A stretch of 63,678 bases of DNA from positions 1 to 63,678 of the forward strand of contig JAJQCD010000022.1 in the NCBI GenBank assembly GCA_021202925.1, read 5' to 3'. The position numbers and the translations under genes are program-made. Shown one piece after another: positions 35,862 to 43,350 of the stretch; within the stretch, counting starts at the first letter, position 1; each line of letters starts with the position of its first letter. The DNA is from Clostridiales bacterium (lineage in GTDB: Bacteria > Bacillota > Clostridia > Lachnospirales > Lachnospiraceae). The notes beneath the pieces are model-generated. The model made no database searches and was not told where the DNA came from. It saw nothing but the letters and a program-made list of their open reading frames with translations.

Positions 35862-36606
35862 TTCTTTATGCCATCCGCGCCTGCAGAAGCTGGCGGCGCA
35901 GCTGGTATCGGAGGCCGGGAATCAGGGATTTGCGATCGCGATTGGCGAGACGCTGCGCACCACGGAGGAGCAGGATGCACTTTATGCGCAGGGACGGACA
36001 AAACCCGGCAGCATTGTTACCAATGCGCCGGGGAGCAGTTACAGTTCGTATCATCAGTGGGGGACTGCGTTTGACATTTACCGTGACGACGGGACGGGAG
36101 CCTACAATGAGAGTGGGGATTTCTTTGAACAGGTGGGCGCGATCGGTGTCAATCTGGGTCTGGAGTGGGGAGGAAACTGGAAGTCGATTGTAGACAAACC
36201 GCATTTCCAGCTTCCGGACTGGGGAAGTTCCATTGCCGGAATCAAGAAGCTTTATGCCACTCCGGCGGAGTTCATGAAGACCTGGGGAACCATATCCCCC
36301 GACCAGAAGGAGGAACAGGCGGAAACGCGAGTAGGCTGGATTCGTAACGCGACCGGCTACTGGTATCGTCATGCGGACGGAACCTGGCCGGCCGACAAAT
36401 GGGAGACGATTCATCATCACTGGTATCTGTTCAATAAGGACGGATATATGTGTACCGGCTGGCATCGGTGGGACGGGTCTGCCGTGGATCCCGCAGACGG
36501 GAGCGGGGACTGGTATTATTTCGACGCGACGCCGGATGGACCGCTGGAAGGAGCCTGCTGGCATAGTCGGGAGAGCGGGGCGATGGAAATCTGGTATGTA
36601 GAGTGA
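35851..36606 (+). CDS. Endolysin-like M15 peptidase with cell wall-binding repeats
   Basis: A 251-residue protein without a signal peptide. The N-terminal M15 (VanY/L-Ala-D-Glu endopeptidase, PF13539-like) domain has zinc ligands His68 and Asp75 (YHQWGTAFD) and His118 (KPHFQ). The C-terminal 80 residues are aromatic wall-binding repeats (TGYWYRHADGTWP, HHHWYLFNKDGYMCTGW, GDWYYFDATPDG). It should cut stem peptides in peptidoglycan. Lack of a signal and this domain order are typical of phage lysins, yet no holin or phage gene is near. Domestication from a prophage, or release by lysis or a non-classical route, are possible. Its start codon is inside a strong hairpin. Confidence 0.88.
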   Translation: MRDISLCHPRLQKLAAQLVSEAGNQGFAIAIGETLRTTEEQDALYAQGRTKPGSIVTNAPGSSYSSYHQWGTAFDIYRDDGTGAYNESGDFFEQVGAIGVNLGLEWGGNWKSIVDKPHFQLPDWGSSIAGIKKLYATPAEFMKTWGTISPDQKEEQAETRVGWIRNATGYWYRHADGTWPADKWETIHHHWYLFNKDGYMCTGWHRWDGSAVDPADGSGDWYYFDATPDGPLEGACWHSRESGAMEIWYVE

Positions 36607-36624
36607 ATCGCCGGACGGGGGCGG

Positions 36625-37353
36625 TCAGTCGTGCCTTTCCTCCGGGTTGTCCCAGGTTTCGCAGAAACGGGCCGCAAAGGACGGCTCGCGGCCTGCCGCA
36701 TACAGGTGTGAGGTATCTCCGAAGGCGTTCATGCGGAAGGAAGCGATGCCCTTGCGGCGCTCCTCTGTGAAAAGCGAGGTGACGGAAGAAGGCGCGGCGC
36801 AGACACCGTGCCAGATCGGCATCGGAGCGATGTTGAGCAGATGGGAAAGCAGCACACATTCCACGCCGAAATGGCAGAACAGTGCAAGGACACTCCGATT
36901 GGGCTGCACGACCCGGTAATAATCCTTTTCGCGTATGTAGCCATGCCGGGCGAGCAGTGCGTCCAGGGAACCGGTTACCTCGCGGTAGGCGTCTCCAACG
37001 TGCCCTTCGCGCATGATGTCAGTCTCGGACCAGTGGTCCCGGTCAAAGTAACGCGGTTCTTTTGTCCAGTCTGCGGGGAGCCAGTCCCATGCGCTGGTCG
37101 AATGCGGGCGGTCGGGGCGGTCAATCACCGGATCGAACTCCCGTAGCCAGCTGAGTGTGACGGCGTCGGCGTTAAATTTCTTTAAGGTACAGGACGCCGT
37201 GTCCTGTGCGCGCCCGAGGGGCGAGACATAGAAGGCGTCAATCTTCGTTTTTGCCAGACGTTCGGAGAGAAGTTCCGCTTCCTTCCAGCCGGTTGGCGTC
37301 AGGGAATCAATTGTATAGTCTGGATCTGCGTGACGGATGATCAGTATTCTCAT
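36625..37353 (-). CDS. Histidine phosphatase (phosphoglycerate mutase-like) family protein
   Basis: A 242-residue protein with the catalytic RHADPDY N-terminal motif, SPLGRAQDTA, a probable Glu/Asp partner and the second His in FCHFGVEC. This is the branch of small-molecule phosphatases; substrate unknown. CAGGAG lies 10 bases before the ATG. It converges on the M15 peptidase gene, leaving only 18 bases, and diverges from ktrB. Confidence 0.88.
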   Translation of the reverse strand: MRILIIRHADPDYTIDSLTPTGWKEAELLSERLAKTKIDAFYVSPLGRAQDTASCTLKKFNADAVTLSWLREFDPVIDRPDRPHSTSAWDWLPADWTKEPRYFDRDHWSETDIMREGHVGDAYREVTGSLDALLARHGYIREKDYYRVVQPNRSVLALFCHFGVECVLLSHLLNIAPMPIWHGVCAAPSSVTSLFTEERRKGIASFRMNAFGDTSHLYAAGREPSFAARFCETWDNPEERHD

Positions 37354-37512
37354 GGTGCATTCTCCTGTTGTAATTGGTTGTTGATTCTTCTTATTCTAGC
37401 ACGAGGCGAAGAAAACGGCAACTTTTGTCTGGAAAAGAAATCCGACGATTCCGGAGGTATGGATCAGAAGACGTTGCCGGAATCATGATAAATCATGTTC
37501 ATTTGCCGGAAA

Positions 37513-37542
37513 TTGTGCTACAATGAGGACGAATGCTACAAT
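37513..37542 (+). promoter_or_regulatory. Possible tandem promoter of ktrB within an 18-bp direct repeat
   Basis: TGCTACAATGAG occurs at 37516-37527 and again at 37534-37545. Each copy holds a TACAAT -10-like hexamer (37519-37524, 37537-37542). TTGTGC (37513-37518) lies 18 bases before the second. Confidence 0.4.
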
Positions 37543-37562
37543 GAGCGTGGAGAGGAGCGGGT

Positions 37563-38861
37563 ATGAAAACTTTTTTTCAGCGGCAGTCACCGGTGCGGCT
37601 GATTGCACTTGGCTTTGTTCTGACGATATTGGCAGGCTCCCTGTTGCTTTGCCTGCCATGCAGTGTGAAGGAAGGCGTGACGCTGCCTTACATTGATGCG
37701 CTCTATACGGCAACGAGCGCGGTGTGCGTGACCGGACTGGTTGCGGCAGACGCAGGAGATACCTTTACGGCTCTGGGGCAGTTCTTTCTGGGACTATTGA
37801 TCCACATTGGCGGCCTGGGCGTGACTTCTGTCGGCGCGGGCGTGATTATTGCGATGGGCGGCCGGGTGAACCTCAAGGGGCGCAGCCTGATCCGGGAGGC
37901 GATGAACCTGGATTCGGGGAAGGGAATTGTACATCTGGTAAAGGATGTTTTCGTGACAACTGTAATCTTTGAGGGGATTGGCGCTGCACTCTGTTTTCCT
38001 GTCTTCCTGCGGAACCATTCGCTGCCGCGGGCACTGGGGATCAGCGTGTTCCATTCGGTTGCGGCGTTTAACAATGCGGGATTTGATATTCTGGGAAATA
38101 TGCAGAGCCTGATTCCCTACCGGGATGATGTGCTGTTGAATCTGGTTACCTGTGTACTGATCTTTTTTGGCGGAATCGGGTTCCTGGTGATCCGGGAAAT
38201 GCGGACAAAGCGGCTGCAGTGGAAGCGATATTCCATGCACGCGAAGGTGGTTCTTTCGATGAGCCTGTTTCTGATTGTTGCGGGTACGCTGTTGTTCCGG
38301 CTGACGGAGAATATGACCTGGCTGGAGGCACTGTTTCAGAGCGTCTCCGCGCGGACGGCCGGTTTCTCCACGTATTCGATCGGGGAACTTTCGAATGCAG
38401 GACTGATTGTGATGATTCTGCTTATGTGTATCGGAGCCTCGCCGGGGTCGACTGGAGGCGGCATCAAGACAAGTACGCTGCTGGTGCTGGTTCAGGGAAT
38501 CCGCTCGGCGGCAACGAATGAGTCGGAAAAGGCGTTTCGCTATGCGATTCCCAGAGACGCGTTCCGAAAGGCTGCCGTGATTGCACTGCTGGCTCTTACG
38601 GTAGTGATCACCGGAACCTATCTGCTGTCGATTCTGGAGCCGCAGCTGGCGCTGCGCGACGTGCTTTTTGAAGTGGCCAGCGCGTATGGCACCGCAGGGC
38701 TTTCCACGGGGATTTCTCCCGGTCTTGGCGTTGGCGCGAAGCTGGTGTCGATTGTGATTATGTATATCGGAAGACTGGGGCCGCTTACGGTTGTCTCACT
38801 CTGGCACTTTTCGAGGGGTGAGCGCATTCATTTCCCGGAGGGAAACATCGCAATCGGCTAA
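37563..38861 (+). CDS. ktrB: Potassium uptake transporter membrane subunit KtrB/TrkH family
   Basis: A 432-residue protein with about eight to ten helices and four P-loop-like selectivity segments (TSAVCVTGL, NNAGFD, SARTAGFSTY, YGTAGLSTG). Each supplies a Gly to the filter. It moves K+ (often with Na+) across the membrane under control of the KtrA ring encoded next. GGAGAGGAG precedes the ATG. No c-di-AMP (ydaO) riboswitch is seen upstream, although one often controls these genes. Confidence 0.94.
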   Translation: MKTFFQRQSPVRLIALGFVLTILAGSLLLCLPCSVKEGVTLPYIDALYTATSAVCVTGLVAADAGDTFTALGQFFLGLLIHIGGLGVTSVGAGVIIAMGGRVNLKGRSLIREAMNLDSGKGIVHLVKDVFVTTVIFEGIGAALCFPVFLRNHSLPRALGISVFHSVAAFNNAGFDILGNMQSLIPYRDDVLLNLVTCVLIFFGGIGFLVIREMRTKRLQWKRYSMHAKVVLSMSLFLIVAGTLLFRLTENMTWLEALFQSVSARTAGFSTYSIGELSNAGLIVMILLMCIGASPGSTGGGIKTSTLLVLVQGIRSAATNESEKAFRYAIPRDAFRKAAVIALLALTVVITGTYLLSILEPQLALRDVLFEVASAYGTAGLSTGISPGLGVGAKLVSIVIMYIGRLGPLTVVSLWHFSRGERIHFPEGNIAIG

Positions 38862-38943
38862 AAACAAATGGTGCCGCCGGGAGTGGCCAAAGCGGTGACA
38901 CAGATGGACAGAACGTGTGAAAATGACGGGAGGAAGGCAGAAA

Positions 38944-39621
38944 ATGTTTGGAAAAAAACAGGTGAATGGGACAACCTATGGAATCGTGGGGCTGGGACGC
39001 TTCGGAAGGGCGCTTGCCATGGAACTGGCAGCCACAGATGCAGAACTGATTGTTCTTGACCGGAACGAGGATAAGGTGCGGGAGATTCGGGAACTGACGG
39101 AGAATGCCTATGTGGTGCACAACCTGGATCGGAAGACGTTGGAGGAGACGGGAATTCAGAACTGTGATGTGGCGGTTGTCTGCATTGGAGAGCAGATGGA
39201 TACTTCCATTCTGACGACGCTGAATCTGGTTTCCATGGGGATTCCGAAGGTAATTGCCAAGGCGGCCAGCGCCGAACACGGAATCATCCTGGAAAAGCTG
39301 GGCGCGGAGGTCGTCTACCCGGAACGGGATATGGCCATTCGCCTCGCAAACCGTCTGGAGATCGTGCGCGCACTCGACATTGTCCAGCTGAGCGAGAAAC
39401 TGAATATCACGAAGATTCACGTGCCGGAGCCGATCATCGGGAAGACCGTGGTGGACGCGAATCTTCGTGCGCAGTTCGGACTGAACATCATCGCTGTGGA
39501 GAACAATGGAAAGGTGCTGGAGATCGTTGGCCCCGGTTATGTGTTCCGCAAGGACGACATTCTTTTCCTCGCCGGGAGCAAGGAAGGACTGATGAAGATG
39601 AGCGAATGGTCGAATTCGTGA
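38944..39621 (+). CDS. ktrA: Potassium uptake regulatory subunit KtrA (RCK domain protein)
   Basis: GGGAGGAAGG places the start at 38944 (MFGKKQVNGTTYGIVGLG), 225 residues. An N-terminal RCK_N Rossmann domain has GLGRFGRALA and an acidic residue at the end of beta-2 (VLDRNEDKV) to bind ATP/ADP or NAD. The C-terminal RCK_C domain (from about 140: ITKIHVPEPIIGKTV) is the usual c-di-AMP-binding region. It forms an octameric ring that gates KtrB. 82 bases separate it from ktrB. Confidence 0.95.
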   Translation: MFGKKQVNGTTYGIVGLGRFGRALAMELAATDAELIVLDRNEDKVREIRELTENAYVVHNLDRKTLEETGIQNCDVAVVCIGEQMDTSILTTLNLVSMGIPKVIAKAASAEHGIILEKLGAEVVYPERDMAIRLANRLEIVRALDIVQLSEKLNITKIHVPEPIIGKTVVDANLRAQFGLNIIAVENNGKVLEIVGPGYVFRKDDILFLAGSKEGLMKMSEWSNS

Positions 39622-39658
39622 GAGGGCAGGTGTTTTCCCTCGTGGATCAAACGGTCGG

Positions 39659-40450
39659 TCAGGCTTCCCAGTTCCGGATTTCCATCAGCCCCGGCACCAG
39701 TACTTTGGCGCTGGTTTCCAGGATGATGCGTCCTTTTTCAGCCGAGGCCCCGGAGGGATCGCCGCCGATGCCGATTGGTTTGCCGTCTGCAGTTTTCCAG
39801 TCCTCGGAGACCCAGCCAATGGAAACATTTCCATAGGGTTTTAAGGTGGTATTGTCCTTGAAAGCAGTGGGGATTCCGGCCTCTGAGGTCTCCAGTTTTA
39901 CTAGGGACTCATCGACTGCCATGACCATGGAAGTCTCCATTTCGCCGCCATGGAAATCCCAGACATTGCCGGGGGAGATGGTGGCGACGACGTCCGGATG
40001 GCTGAATGCGCCGGAGGAGAGGATGAATGGAGAGATGCCGAGCTCGCTGCGAAGCTCCCGGCTGAGTACCTGGACAATGGGGGCGTTTCCACCGTGACAG
40101 ACCAGGAATGCGATTTTCCGAAATCCGTGGTGAGCCAGGCTGACACAGATATCATACAGGACATGATAATAGGTGTCCGGCTTCAGCGTGATGGAGCCGC
40201 AAAAATTGCGGTGTTCGGTACTTAAGCCCACCGGAATCACCGGGAAGATTAACATCGGGAAATCCGGATCAACGGCTTCCAGTTCCTTTTTGAGATAAGA
40301 GGTCATCGCTTCTGCGATGATATCATCGGTGCCCAGGGGAGCCTGATTGCCATGCTGTTCGAGGGCGCCCAGAGGAATGAGGACGATGGTGTGCGCACGG
40401 TCAACCCCTTCCATCTCCAGACGGGTGAGGTCGCGGTAGTTACGGATCAT
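39659..40450 (-). CDS. Creatininase-family amidohydrolase under FMN riboswitch control
   Basis: A 263-residue protein with the family metal site: LGALEQHG (Glu, His), GTDDI (Asp), CHGGN (His) and GGEMETSM (Glu). The family includes creatininase, the MftE peptidase and the archaeal FAPy deformylase ArfB of flavin/deazaflavin synthesis. It follows ribU by 34 bases, with AGGAGG before the ATG, so it belongs to the second FMN-riboswitch transcript. This context suggests an amide hydrolysis in flavin salvage, repair or breakdown; the substrate is unknown. The ArfB step itself is not needed, because ribBA encodes a bacterial GTP cyclohydrolase II. Confidence 0.85.
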   Translation of the reverse strand: MIRNYRDLTRLEMEGVDRAHTIVLIPLGALEQHGNQAPLGTDDIIAEAMTSYLKKELEAVDPDFPMLIFPVIPVGLSTEHRNFCGSITLKPDTYYHVLYDICVSLAHHGFRKIAFLVCHGGNAPIVQVLSRELRSELGISPFILSSGAFSHPDVVATISPGNVWDFHGGEMETSMVMAVDESLVKLETSEAGIPTAFKDNTTLKPYGNVSIGWVSEDWKTADGKPIGIGGDPSGASAEKGRIILETSAKVLVPGLMEIRNWEA

Positions 40451-40484
40451 GGAATATACCTCCTTAGCATAGTCGTTCGAATAA

Positions 40485-41093
40485 TCAGTATGCAGCGCGT
40501 ACGGCCGGATAGACCAGTTTCAGGCGGCAGTAGAGCAGATACCCGACAAAGAAGTTAAGTGCAAGTTTGACGATATTAAACGGGATCGTTGCCAGGATGA
40601 TAAAGGTCGTCAGGTTGGTGATCGCCGGATTGACAGATGCGACCATGGTTACGACAGCATCGATCGACACGCCCATGGCCTTTGCATAGAGCGGAAGGGT
40701 GATGCAGGCGTTGCAGAAGCAGGAAAACGCAGTGCGGATCAGGACGCTTGCGCTGAGACTGACGAGGACCGCTCTGCGGTCTCTGCCCATGTTCTGATAG
40801 ATCAGCCAGAGTGGGATGACAAAAAGCGCAATGCCGAGCAGGTTTGCCAGTTCGCCGACATACATGGTATTGGTACCGACGGTGATCAGTTTGATGATGA
40901 TTTTGATGGCCTCTACCCAGGCAGCGGAGGCCGGTCCCATCAGAAAGAGCGCGATGACGGTCGGCACGTCGCTGAAATCAACCTTATAAAAAGGCGGCAT
41001 CATCGGCACGGAAAATTCCAGGGACATGAGTACGCCCGCGACGGCGGCCAGCATGGCGGTGGTGATCAGAGTTTGAAGACTGCGGTTTTTCAT
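40485..41093 (-). CDS. ribU: ECF transporter substrate-binding subunit, riboflavin-specific (RibU)
   Basis: AAAGGAGGA precedes ATG 41093 (MKNRSLQTLITTAMLAA), 202 residues, about six helices. It has the S-component N-terminal AAVAGVLMSLEF region and the RibU-like PFYKVDFSDVPTVIALFLMGP segment. It captures riboflavin for the shared EcfAAT module, which is not in the window. Control by an FMN riboswitch and terminator directly upstream supports the specificity. It is followed by the creatininase-family gene. Confidence 0.94.
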   Translation of the reverse strand: MKNRSLQTLITTAMLAAVAGVLMSLEFSVPMMPPFYKVDFSDVPTVIALFLMGPASAAWVEAIKIIIKLITVGTNTMYVGELANLLGIALFVIPLWLIYQNMGRDRRAVLVSLSASVLIRTAFSCFCNACITLPLYAKAMGVSIDAVVTMVASVNPAITNLTTFIILATIPFNIVKLALNFFVGYLLYCRLKLVYPAVRAAY

Positions 41094-41158
41094 GGTAAAT
41101 CCTCCTTTTGGTGGTTCGGGGGATAACACAGTGCAGACGATCGTGGAGGACAGGACAT

Positions 41159-41190
41159 AAAAAAGCCTCACATCCACAGGGATCTGAGAC
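41159..41190 (-). terminator. Expression-platform terminator of the ribU FMN riboswitch
   Basis: Minus strand GTCTCA-g-ATCC, CTGT loop, GGAT-g-TGAGGC (41190-41165), followed by TTTTTT (41164-41159). It lies between the aptamer and the ribU ribosome binding site. Confidence 0.9.
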
Positions 41191-41237
41191 TGTGCGGATT
41201 CATCAAAAACACGTTCAAAAACGTATTCGGATGAAGC

Positions 41238-41352
41238 TCTTCTCTCATCCAGACTGTAACTGTCGGTTCCGGAATTGCACCAGATCAGCCGCCAATGGCG
41301 GGTCGCGGACTGTAACCGCCGGTAGGGAATTGCACCCTGCCCCGAAGAACTG
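41238..41352 (-). promoter_or_regulatory. FMN riboswitch (RFN element) controlling ribU and the creatininase gene
   Basis: The minus strand has the RFN blocks GGGGCAGGGTGCAATTCCC, TACCGGCGGTTACAG, a variable stem (GACCCGCCATTGGCGGC), a GGAACCGACAGT core and GTCTGGATGAGAGAAGA. The aptamer is diverged in sequence from the ribD copy at 18983-19090 but has the same order of blocks. Confidence 0.95.
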
Positions 41353-41374
41353 TTTTATTTTATTTCTGCTTTAT

Positions 41375-41403
41375 ACGTTAGCACAATCAGTGGCAGATGT
41401 CAA
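41375..41403 (-). promoter_or_regulatory. Promoter of the ribU operon
   Basis: Minus strand TTGACA (41398-41403), 17-base spacer, TAACGT (41375-41380). It starts just past the stop of the AAA/PD-(D/E)XK gene. Confidence 0.7.
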
Positions 41404-41421
41404 CTGTCTGCCGAAAAGTCT

Positions 41422-43008
41422 TCAGGCTTTTTCTATCACGCAGGTGTGTTTTTTATCTCCGGCATTTTTATCGTAATTAATGCCAACCAAAAGTAAATTT
41501 CCTGCGTAGTCTTTCATCCTTCCGGCATACCGTTTATCTTTGATCTGTTGGATAGCGCTTTGCGCGGATTTATTGTATTTTAATTCAATAATCATGGCAG
41601 GCTTATCCGTATTTTTTCGTGGGATAAATACGAGATCAGCAAAGCCTTTCCCGGAAGGAAATTCGCGAACGATTTCATAATAGTTTCGTGCGGTATAATA
41701 CGCCAGCATAATCGTGCAGCTCAGGGAATTCTCGTCATTATATTCCAGGATGGATGTACAGGCTTCATGGGAAAGCTCCAATGCTTTCGCCACGGCTGCG
41801 CTGTCGCGGTTGATGGTTGCTTTTAACAGGGATTTGGATTGTGACAGCAGCTGATTGATTTCTGACCAGGAGGTTCCCTTTACCGCGGATTTGAATGAGT
41901 CAGCGACTTCGAGGTTCGGGATATAAACCTCGGAGTTATGTTCGTCATAAGCAAGGTAGCCGAGGTGAATCAACAGTGTCAGCACATCATCCTTACTGTC
42001 AAATGTAGTCATATCATTTTGAAAGGTACTGACATCGACATAGATTCTCTGCCCGCCCAGCATCTGGATAACGGCATCTTTCAATCCGTCAAAATTCATG
42101 CTGATATATTGTTTCAGCGACTCATAGGTCTCTGACTTTGTCCAGTAGCTTCCCAGTTCTTCGTTGGCAATGGCATTGATCACAGAATTTGGATTGTATA
42201 AATGTCGGATTCTGCTGAAAGAATAACCGTCATACCATTTTTGCATACCTTCAAAATCCAGATTGTATTCCGCACAGAGCCCTTGAACTTCATCTTCGGT
42301 AAATCCTATATATTCAGCGAGCTTTAGCGGTTTGGTCATCGTAAATTCCCGGAAGTCTGTCAGGGCAGATTCTGTGCCGTATTTTTTAATCGGGAGGATG
42401 CCGGTCATATAAGCGCCTGCGATGGCAGATTTCATGGCAGGGCCACCCTTAAACATTCCCCGCAAAAACTGGATATAGGATTTTTGTAATTCTTCATTTT
42501 CTTTGGCTTCGCGAAAGAGAGCGTCCCACTCATCAATGATAATAAAGAATTTTTCTTTCGTCCGTTGATTGACACAGATCAAGGCGTCAGGAAGGTATTC
42601 CTCGGATTCATCGATGCAGTCGGGAAATGCTTTTTTTAATTCTTCAATCACTGCAGTCTGAATCGCAGATACGATCATCGATGTACCCTTTGTCTTTGCA
42701 CGGGAAATAAACCATGTAATATCCAGATATATGACATCAAACTGATTGCGGTATGTTTCATAAGTGTCTGCCTGGGAAATCGCCAGTGAGTCAAACAATT
42801 TTCCAGAATCGCAGCTCTTATCATAATAGGCTGACAGCATGACGGCGGCAAATGATTTCCCGAAACGTCTGGGCCGGCTGAAACAGGTCAGATTGGCAGA
42901 AGTCCCGATCGTGCTGTTGATATAGCGGATCAGGTTTGTTTTGTCTATATAAATGCCGCTGCATATCTGACGGAATGCTTCGTTCCCGCAGTTTAAATAA
43001 GTCCCCAT
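41422..43008 (-). CDS. AAA-ATPase-like / PD-(D/E)XK nuclease superfamily protein
   Basis: AAAGGAGA before ATG 43008 (MGTYLNCGNEAFRQI) gives 528 residues. The N-terminal AAA-ATPase_like domain (PF09820) has YIDKTNLI, a P-loop-type SRPRRFGKSFAAVML and a Walker-B-like FFIIIDEWDALF. The C-terminal PDDEXK_9 domain has GKGFADLVFIPRK...PAMIIELKYNKSA, the D...E-x-K nuclease core. Such proteins are extremely abundant in gut Clostridia and Bacteroidetes, often in many copies. Roles in mobility, defence or repair have been proposed, none is settled. Lower GC and different codon use than its neighbours suggest recent acquisition. Confidence 0.9.
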   Translation of the reverse strand: MGTYLNCGNEAFRQICSGIYIDKTNLIRYINSTIGTSANLTCFSRPRRFGKSFAAVMLSAYYDKSCDSGKLFDSLAISQADTYETYRNQFDVIYLDITWFISRAKTKGTSMIVSAIQTAVIEELKKAFPDCIDESEEYLPDALICVNQRTKEKFFIIIDEWDALFREAKENEELQKSYIQFLRGMFKGGPAMKSAIAGAYMTGILPIKKYGTESALTDFREFTMTKPLKLAEYIGFTEDEVQGLCAEYNLDFEGMQKWYDGYSFSRIRHLYNPNSVINAIANEELGSYWTKSETYESLKQYISMNFDGLKDAVIQMLGGQRIYVDVSTFQNDMTTFDSKDDVLTLLIHLGYLAYDEHNSEVYIPNLEVADSFKSAVKGTSWSEINQLLSQSKSLLKATINRDSAAVAKALELSHEACTSILEYNDENSLSCTIMLAYYTARNYYEIVREFPSGKGFADLVFIPRKNTDKPAMIIELKYNKSAQSAIQQIKDKRYAGRMKDYAGNLLLVGINYDKNAGDKKHTCVIEKA

Positions 43009-43186
43009 ATTATAAATCTCCTTTCGCGGCACAGACTATTATGATACTATTTTAGTTGATGGATTTACGCAAGTCAACGTACAATCTGAATATAAAATAA
43101 TTGGTTCCATTTTAACAAAAAGAAAGATATCGGTGTTCGGGAACTGAAGCCGGGAGATAAGATTCTTGTGGAGGCGCTGGTGTGAG

Positions 43187-43213
43187 GGGGATCGTTTTTG
43201 ATGATCCCCTTTT
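43187..43213 (+). terminator. Intrinsic terminator after the gene remnant
   Basis: GGGGATC (43187-43193) pairs with GATCCCC (43203-43209), followed by TTTT (43210-43213), two bases after the remnant's stop codon. It implies that a real gene once ended here. Confidence 0.72.
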
Positions 43214-43271
43214 CATGCAACAATTGGTAATTCACACAAAAAAAATCCGCTTCATTTATTCAAAACGGCAA

Positions 43272-43300
43272 TGGACAAGAGAAATGAGATGGATTATAAT
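43272..43300 (+). promoter_or_regulatory. Promoter of the GH13 amylosucrase-like gene
   Basis: TGGACA (43272-43277), 17-base spacer, TATAAT (43295-43300). Confidence 0.82.
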
Positions 43301-43308
43301 TCCTGAAG

Positions 43309-43322
43309 TGAAATCGATTACA
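43309..43322 (+). promoter_or_regulatory. Consensus cre / LacI-family operator
   Basis: TGAAATCGATTACA fits every fixed position of the CcpA cre consensus TGWAANCGNTNWCA and is near-palindromic about the central CG. It lies 9-22 bases after the -10 box, spanning the expected transcription start, a repressing position. Either CcpA or the LacI-family regulator encoded at 45412-46416 could bind. Confidence 0.8.
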
Positions 43323-43350
43323 CACAGACAGGAAAGGACAAGTGCGACAT

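Larger units (their letters stand above)
43009..43350. other. Intergenic region between the AAA/PD-(D/E)XK and amylosucrase genes
   Basis: It is AT-rich near the AAA gene. At 43096-43185 an open frame ends DIGVRELKPGDKILVEALV before TGA; it has no start or ribosome binding site and looks like the 3' remnant of an unidentified gene, cut off by the AAA insertion. A terminator (43187-43213), promoter (43272-43300) and cre-like site (43309-43322) follow. Confidence 0.45.
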
